A stretch of DNA of 9,294 bases, from positions 1 through 9,294 of the forward strand of contig JAEWCZ010000026.1 in the NCBI GenBank assembly GCA_023390335.1, written 5' to 3'. Positions 9,201-9,294 of the stretch are shown piece after piece (position 1 is the first letter of the stretch; each line of letters starts with the position of its first letter). The notes under the pieces are model-generated. The model had not been told where the DNA came from, did not search any database, and worked only from the letters and a program-made list of their open reading frames with translations. This DNA comes from Bacillota bacterium (GTDB lineage: Bacteria; Bacillota; Clostridia; Acetivibrionales; DSM-1351). Made by a program: the position numbers and the translations under genes.

Positions 9201-9294
9201 TCTGATGTGCTTATAGAATTCACGTTTGAACCATCTGAACAATATGCTTTTCCTTCGTCCAAACAAATGACTTCCTGCCCTGATAAGTGTTTGT
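3224..9294 (-). CDS. NRPS A1-T1-C2-A2* with a radical SAM/B12 unit inside a degenerate adenylation domain (5' end outside window)
   Basis: Cytosolic multidomain peptide synthetase. It is open to the window edge, so the true start is upstream; residue numbers here count from the TTG codon at 9262, which is not a start. Domains in order: A1 to about 377 (TSGSTGKPKG, YGPTE, YRTGDLA, NGKVDR); carrier T1 about 386-460 with GGHSL, Ser423; condensation C2 about 476-905 with HHIISDG at 603-609; first piece of A2* about 925-1039; radical SAM core about 1061-1375 with C1101, C1105, C1108; B12-binding-type domain about 1412-1580; rest of A2* about 1590-1968; acidic tail to 2012. A1, T1 and C2 look functional: A1 loads T1 and C2 would condense that residue with a downstream acceptor. 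A2* has lost its ATP and amino-acid binding motifs and no carrier follows, so module 2 cannot load itself in cis. The stop is TAA, 83 nt before the next gene. Family assignment of the domains is secure; substrate and the chemistry of the radical SAM part are unknown. Confidence 0.95.
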   Translation of the reverse strand, partial: KHLSGQEVICLDEGKAYCSDGSNVNSISTSDDLAYVIYTSGSTGKPKGVMIEHCKVVNVLNALQKASPLQENDAYFLKTTYTFDVSVAELFGWFFEGGRLVVLENGTEKEPEKLVSAIQHYNITHINFVPSMLNIFIDAVSNNNYKKIKSLKYVFVAGEALSPEMANKFLRTLKNCKLRNIYGPTEATIYSSGYWIDKEINETVTPIGKPIDNTKLYILDSRGMLQPVGIAGELHIAGAGLARGYLNRPELTAERFVADPFSKDGERMYRTGDLARWLPDGNIEYLGRIDNQVKVRGFRIELGEIESELLKHASVKEAVVTARDDGSGSKYLCAYMVSAENLPVGELRNHLSVSLPDYMIPSYFIQLEKLPLTSNGKVDRKALPEPGGDINTGVEYVSPQNDTEEKLTAIWQEVLGIDRIGVNDNFFELGGHSLKATVAVSRMRKEFNIEISVAEIFKRQSVKECAEYIRKANESIYKSIERAEEKEYYHASSAQKRMYIVNQIDRAQTNYNIPGGIEIEGELDKARVEFALRALIERHESLRTSFEFLGGEIIQKVHKQVDFKIEEIEADEEKIKNIITEFIRPFDLSVVPLLRVCLVKIGEKRHVMLFDMHHIISDGVSMRIISREFSHIYNGRELPDLRLQYKDFSEWQNSIFESGEMRIQEEYWLNLFRGDIPVLEMPLDYPRPQVRKFVGTRIYFETDIELTHKIKALMAETGTTLFMVLMAAYNVLLHKYTGQDDIVVGAVIAGRSHADLENVVGVFVNTLAIRNHPDDDKTFGEFLEEVKKVSLEAFENQGFQFDELVDKLGLIRDLNRNPLFETVLAVQNLEIGKRDIEQDGSIKIKPYSIESSTTKFDLAINVLELEDKICFGVEYSTELFKVETIDRLFKHFEKLLTEVVKDLKKEIREIDILTPWEKEKLLYGFNDTKAQYPKDKTIQELFEEQVIRTPDNIAVVYEDKQLTYRELNERANYIGELLRDKGVGSDSIVGIMLEQSLEMIIGIIAILKSGGAYLLIDPDTSESRVLSMINDCKARILLTSKKAAQGFSFTLLQKNEEPTAELYITQTRPQITDLNSLPMPDRSLVNYNKYFNYIGQTMVKNVLAIQATRGCPYNCAYCHKIWPKTHIRRSPENILAEVKLYYDIGVRRFAFVDDIFNLNVEKSSKFFKMVIASEMKIQMFFPNGLRGDILTRDYIDLMIEAGTVEFALALETASPRLQKLIGKNMNIEKLKSNIIYITDKYPNIILELFSMHGFPTETEEEAIMTLNFIKSIKWLHFPYFHILKIFPGSDMAKLALENGISNEAIEQSVVLAFHELPNTLPFLKEFTIKCQMEFFNEYFMSKERLKKVLPLQMKILTEDELVQKYNSCMPVDIKSFDDLLGFIDISRDELEENEFKYTNDFELPNFNEDAKQYNETNECLNDAMRILFLDLTQHFTNESGSMIYNVVEAPLGHMYLLTYLNHKFGSRIYGKIAKPKIDFDSYEELKVLINEFKPDVICVRGLTFYRDIFHLTISLIRQWGLDVPVIAGGPYVTSSYETILKDKNINIVILGEGEITLGEVIEEMLNNGKRLPDEDKLKNIQGIAFVKNKKDIPANAFSRDIVFIEDINKEESHLTSRNLQNINRPSDLICITYTAESTENLNGLMIEHKNVVRLLLNDRMHFDFSDKDVWTLFPPMNTGLSLWETFGALLYGGRLIIVPKSISKDPIQFLKLLEKEKVTILNQTPTVFNNLLREEALREDIELELRHLILSGEVLNPSMLREWGIKFSGTRVISLYGTTETTVCASLKEITEVEVESDSSNIGRPIPTSSIYILGKNMDLLPIGAIGELYIGGDGVCRGYIGNPGLTEERFVPDPFVNEGRMYRTGKLAKWLPDGSIEYLGRKKHEIKIGEYFIELEEIEASLKEIKYLKEAKVLVCEDRKSQKHLCSYVVLSEIHKLESLRNTLSKMLPEYMIPEYFVYLDEMPLTDTGEVNLDMLPDPDRGIKVNRGRKLLLKSNNDEILEVPNSDNKVEDIEDSGDFIF
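3226..3250 (-). other. C-terminal tail EDSGDFIF of the first NRPS
   Basis: The last residues before TAA are acidic then aromatic. They match the last residues of the next protein (EDDGEFSF before TAG) in the pattern E-D-x-G-[DE]-F-x-F-stop. The linker before it is low in complexity and charged, as expected for an exposed tail. A docking role is inferred, not shown. Confidence 0.6.
3359..4495 (-). other. C-terminal portion of A2*, catalytically degenerate
   Basis: Clearly an adenylation fold (YGTTET, IGRPIP, WLPDGSIEYLGR, LPEYMIPEYF), but key residues are gone. The phosphate loop TSGSTGKPKG is TAESTENLNG (1624-1633), losing two Gly and both Lys. The Asp that binds the amino group is Gly1669. 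The ribose-binding Asp of YRTGD is Lys1857. The hinge/A8 stretch IDNQVKVRGFRIE of A1 is KKHEIKIGEYFIE. The catalytic Lys of NGKVDR is Glu1961. The reading frame is undamaged, so this looks like a maintained scaffold and not a decaying gene. It ends without a carrier domain. Confidence 0.88.
4499..6145 (-). other. Radical SAM core plus B12-binding-type domain inserted in A2* between motifs A2 and A3
   Basis: About 549 codons interrupt the adenylation fold. Residues 1061-1375 are a radical SAM core: the linker ITDLNSLPMPD, the 4Fe-4S motif C1101-PYN-C1105-AY-C1108, FVDDIF on the second strand, ALETASP, and HGFPTETEEE. After a hydrophilic linker, residues 1412-1580 look like the cobalamin-binding domain usually found in front of such cores: MRILFLDL, APLGHMYLLTYL, FKPDVICVRG, VIAGGPYV, ILGEGE and GIAFVKN. 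No DxHxxG is seen, as is usual for radical SAM-linked B12 domains. B12-radical SAM enzymes often methylate unactivated carbon or phosphorus, but other outcomes are known, so the reaction is open. The domain order is the reverse of the family norm. Confidence 0.88.
6149..6490 (-). other. N-terminal fragment of pseudo-adenylation domain A2*
   Basis: Start of an adenylation domain after C2, with the A1-type motif LTYREL and the A2-type motif LKSGGAYLLIDPD, where the usual Pro before Ile-Asp-Pro is Leu. The match runs to about 'ILLTSKKAAQGFSF' (residues 1026-1039) and then stops abruptly where the radical SAM insert begins. The fold resumes at about residue 1590. Confidence 0.85.
6377..6523 (-). 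repeat. Paralogous C-A linker segment, copy in the first NRPS (other copy 440-586)
   Basis: Partner of the segment at 440-586, lying at the entry to the pseudo-adenylation domain A2*. The similarity shows that A2* began as a normal NRPS adenylation domain of the same lineage as the A domain of the second synthetase. Confidence 0.6.
6548..7837 (-). other. Condensation domain C2, full length
   Basis: Forms the peptide bond between a donor on T1 and an acceptor on a downstream carrier. Both halves are present: SAQKRMY near the start (C1), RHESLRTSF (C2), MHHIISDGVSM with the catalytic second His604 (C3), YKDFSEWQ (C4), then the C-terminal subdomain with VGVFVNTLAIR and QGFQFDELVDKLGL. The motif style fits the LCL class, and no epimerase lies between T1 and C2, but the class call is by eye. 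No carrier domain in this polypeptide follows to supply an acceptor, so it must be provided in trans. Confidence 0.9.
7883..8107 (-). other. Peptidyl carrier (thiolation) domain T1
   Basis: Holds the A1-activated residue as a thioester on 4'-phosphopantetheine. The site is DNFFELGGHSL, with Ser423 as the attachment residue, followed by the usual helix and a conserved 'SVAEIF' segment. This is the only carrier domain visible in the window, so it is the only visible covalent substrate platform for C2 and possibly for the two radical SAM units. Confidence 0.93.
8132..9294 (-). other. Adenylation domain A1 (N-terminus cut by window edge)
   Basis: Activates an amino or other carboxylic acid as the acyl adenylate and loads T1. 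All visible core motifs are intact: TSGSTGKPKG (A3), NIYGPTEAT (A5), YRTGDLA (A7), GRIDNQVKVRGFRIELGEIE (A8) and PLTSNGKVDR with catalytic Lys367 (A10). Aligned by eye with the GrsA pocket, the lining residues read D74, V75, A78, N117, F145, A147, I171, I179, Y180, K367. Asp74 in the position 235 equivalent argues for an alpha-amino acid. I do not recognise this code, so no substrate is named. Confidence 0.9.

Noticed and set aside
9260..9262. TTG at 9262 as the true start of the first NRPS
   Set aside because: The frame stays open to the window edge with adenylation-like residues (LSGQEVICLDEG), and motifs A1-A2 of this domain must lie upstream.

Overview
The window is a fragment of a nonribosomal peptide synthetase (NRPS) gene cluster. 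Everything codes on the minus strand, so transcription runs from high to low coordinates. The DNA is AT-rich with many ATA/TTA/AGA codons and strong AAAGGAG-type ribosome binding sites. The A and C domains carry phrases common in Bacillota, such as 'YPKDKTI.ELFEEQV.KTPDNIA'. This suggests a low-GC Bacillota, probably a clostridium; that is inference, because no marker gene is present.

Layout in the direction of transcription. (1) 9294-3224: a large NRPS with its 5' end outside the window. It reads A1 (intact motifs) - T1 (GGHSL) - C2 (HHIISDG) - A2*. A2* is an adenylation domain split between motifs A2 and A3 by about 550 residues holding a radical SAM core (CPYNCAYC) followed by a B12-binding-type domain. 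The A2* shell has lost nearly every catalytic motif, and no carrier domain follows it. (2) 3140-1419: a free-standing radical SAM enzyme of about 573 residues with the usual order, B12-binding-type domain then radical SAM core (CSYQCSFC). (3) 1354-1: a second NRPS with its 3' end outside the window. It starts with only the C-terminal half of a condensation domain, then an A domain with an intact P-loop that is cut by the window edge. The gaps of 83 and 64 nt and the absence of a clear promoter or terminator point to one operon.

Reading the genes as one assembly line gives A1-T1-C2-A2*(rSAM/B12) | rSAM | half-C-A3. Between the dead A2* and the half-C the expected carrier domain and the N-terminal half of a C domain are missing, and the free-standing radical SAM gene sits in that place. 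The two proteins ahead of the half-C end in nearly the same short acidic/aromatic tail (EDxG[DE]FxF at the very C-terminus), which could be a shared docking tag. My working inference is a two-residue or longer peptide line in which two cobalamin-type radical SAM enzymes, one built into a pseudo-adenylation scaffold and one recruited in trans, alter a carrier-bound intermediate (for example by methylation at unactivated carbon). The reaction and product cannot be read from the sequence.

No tRNA, rRNA, CRISPR, insertion sequence or recombinase gene was seen. The plus strand holds only shadow reading frames.
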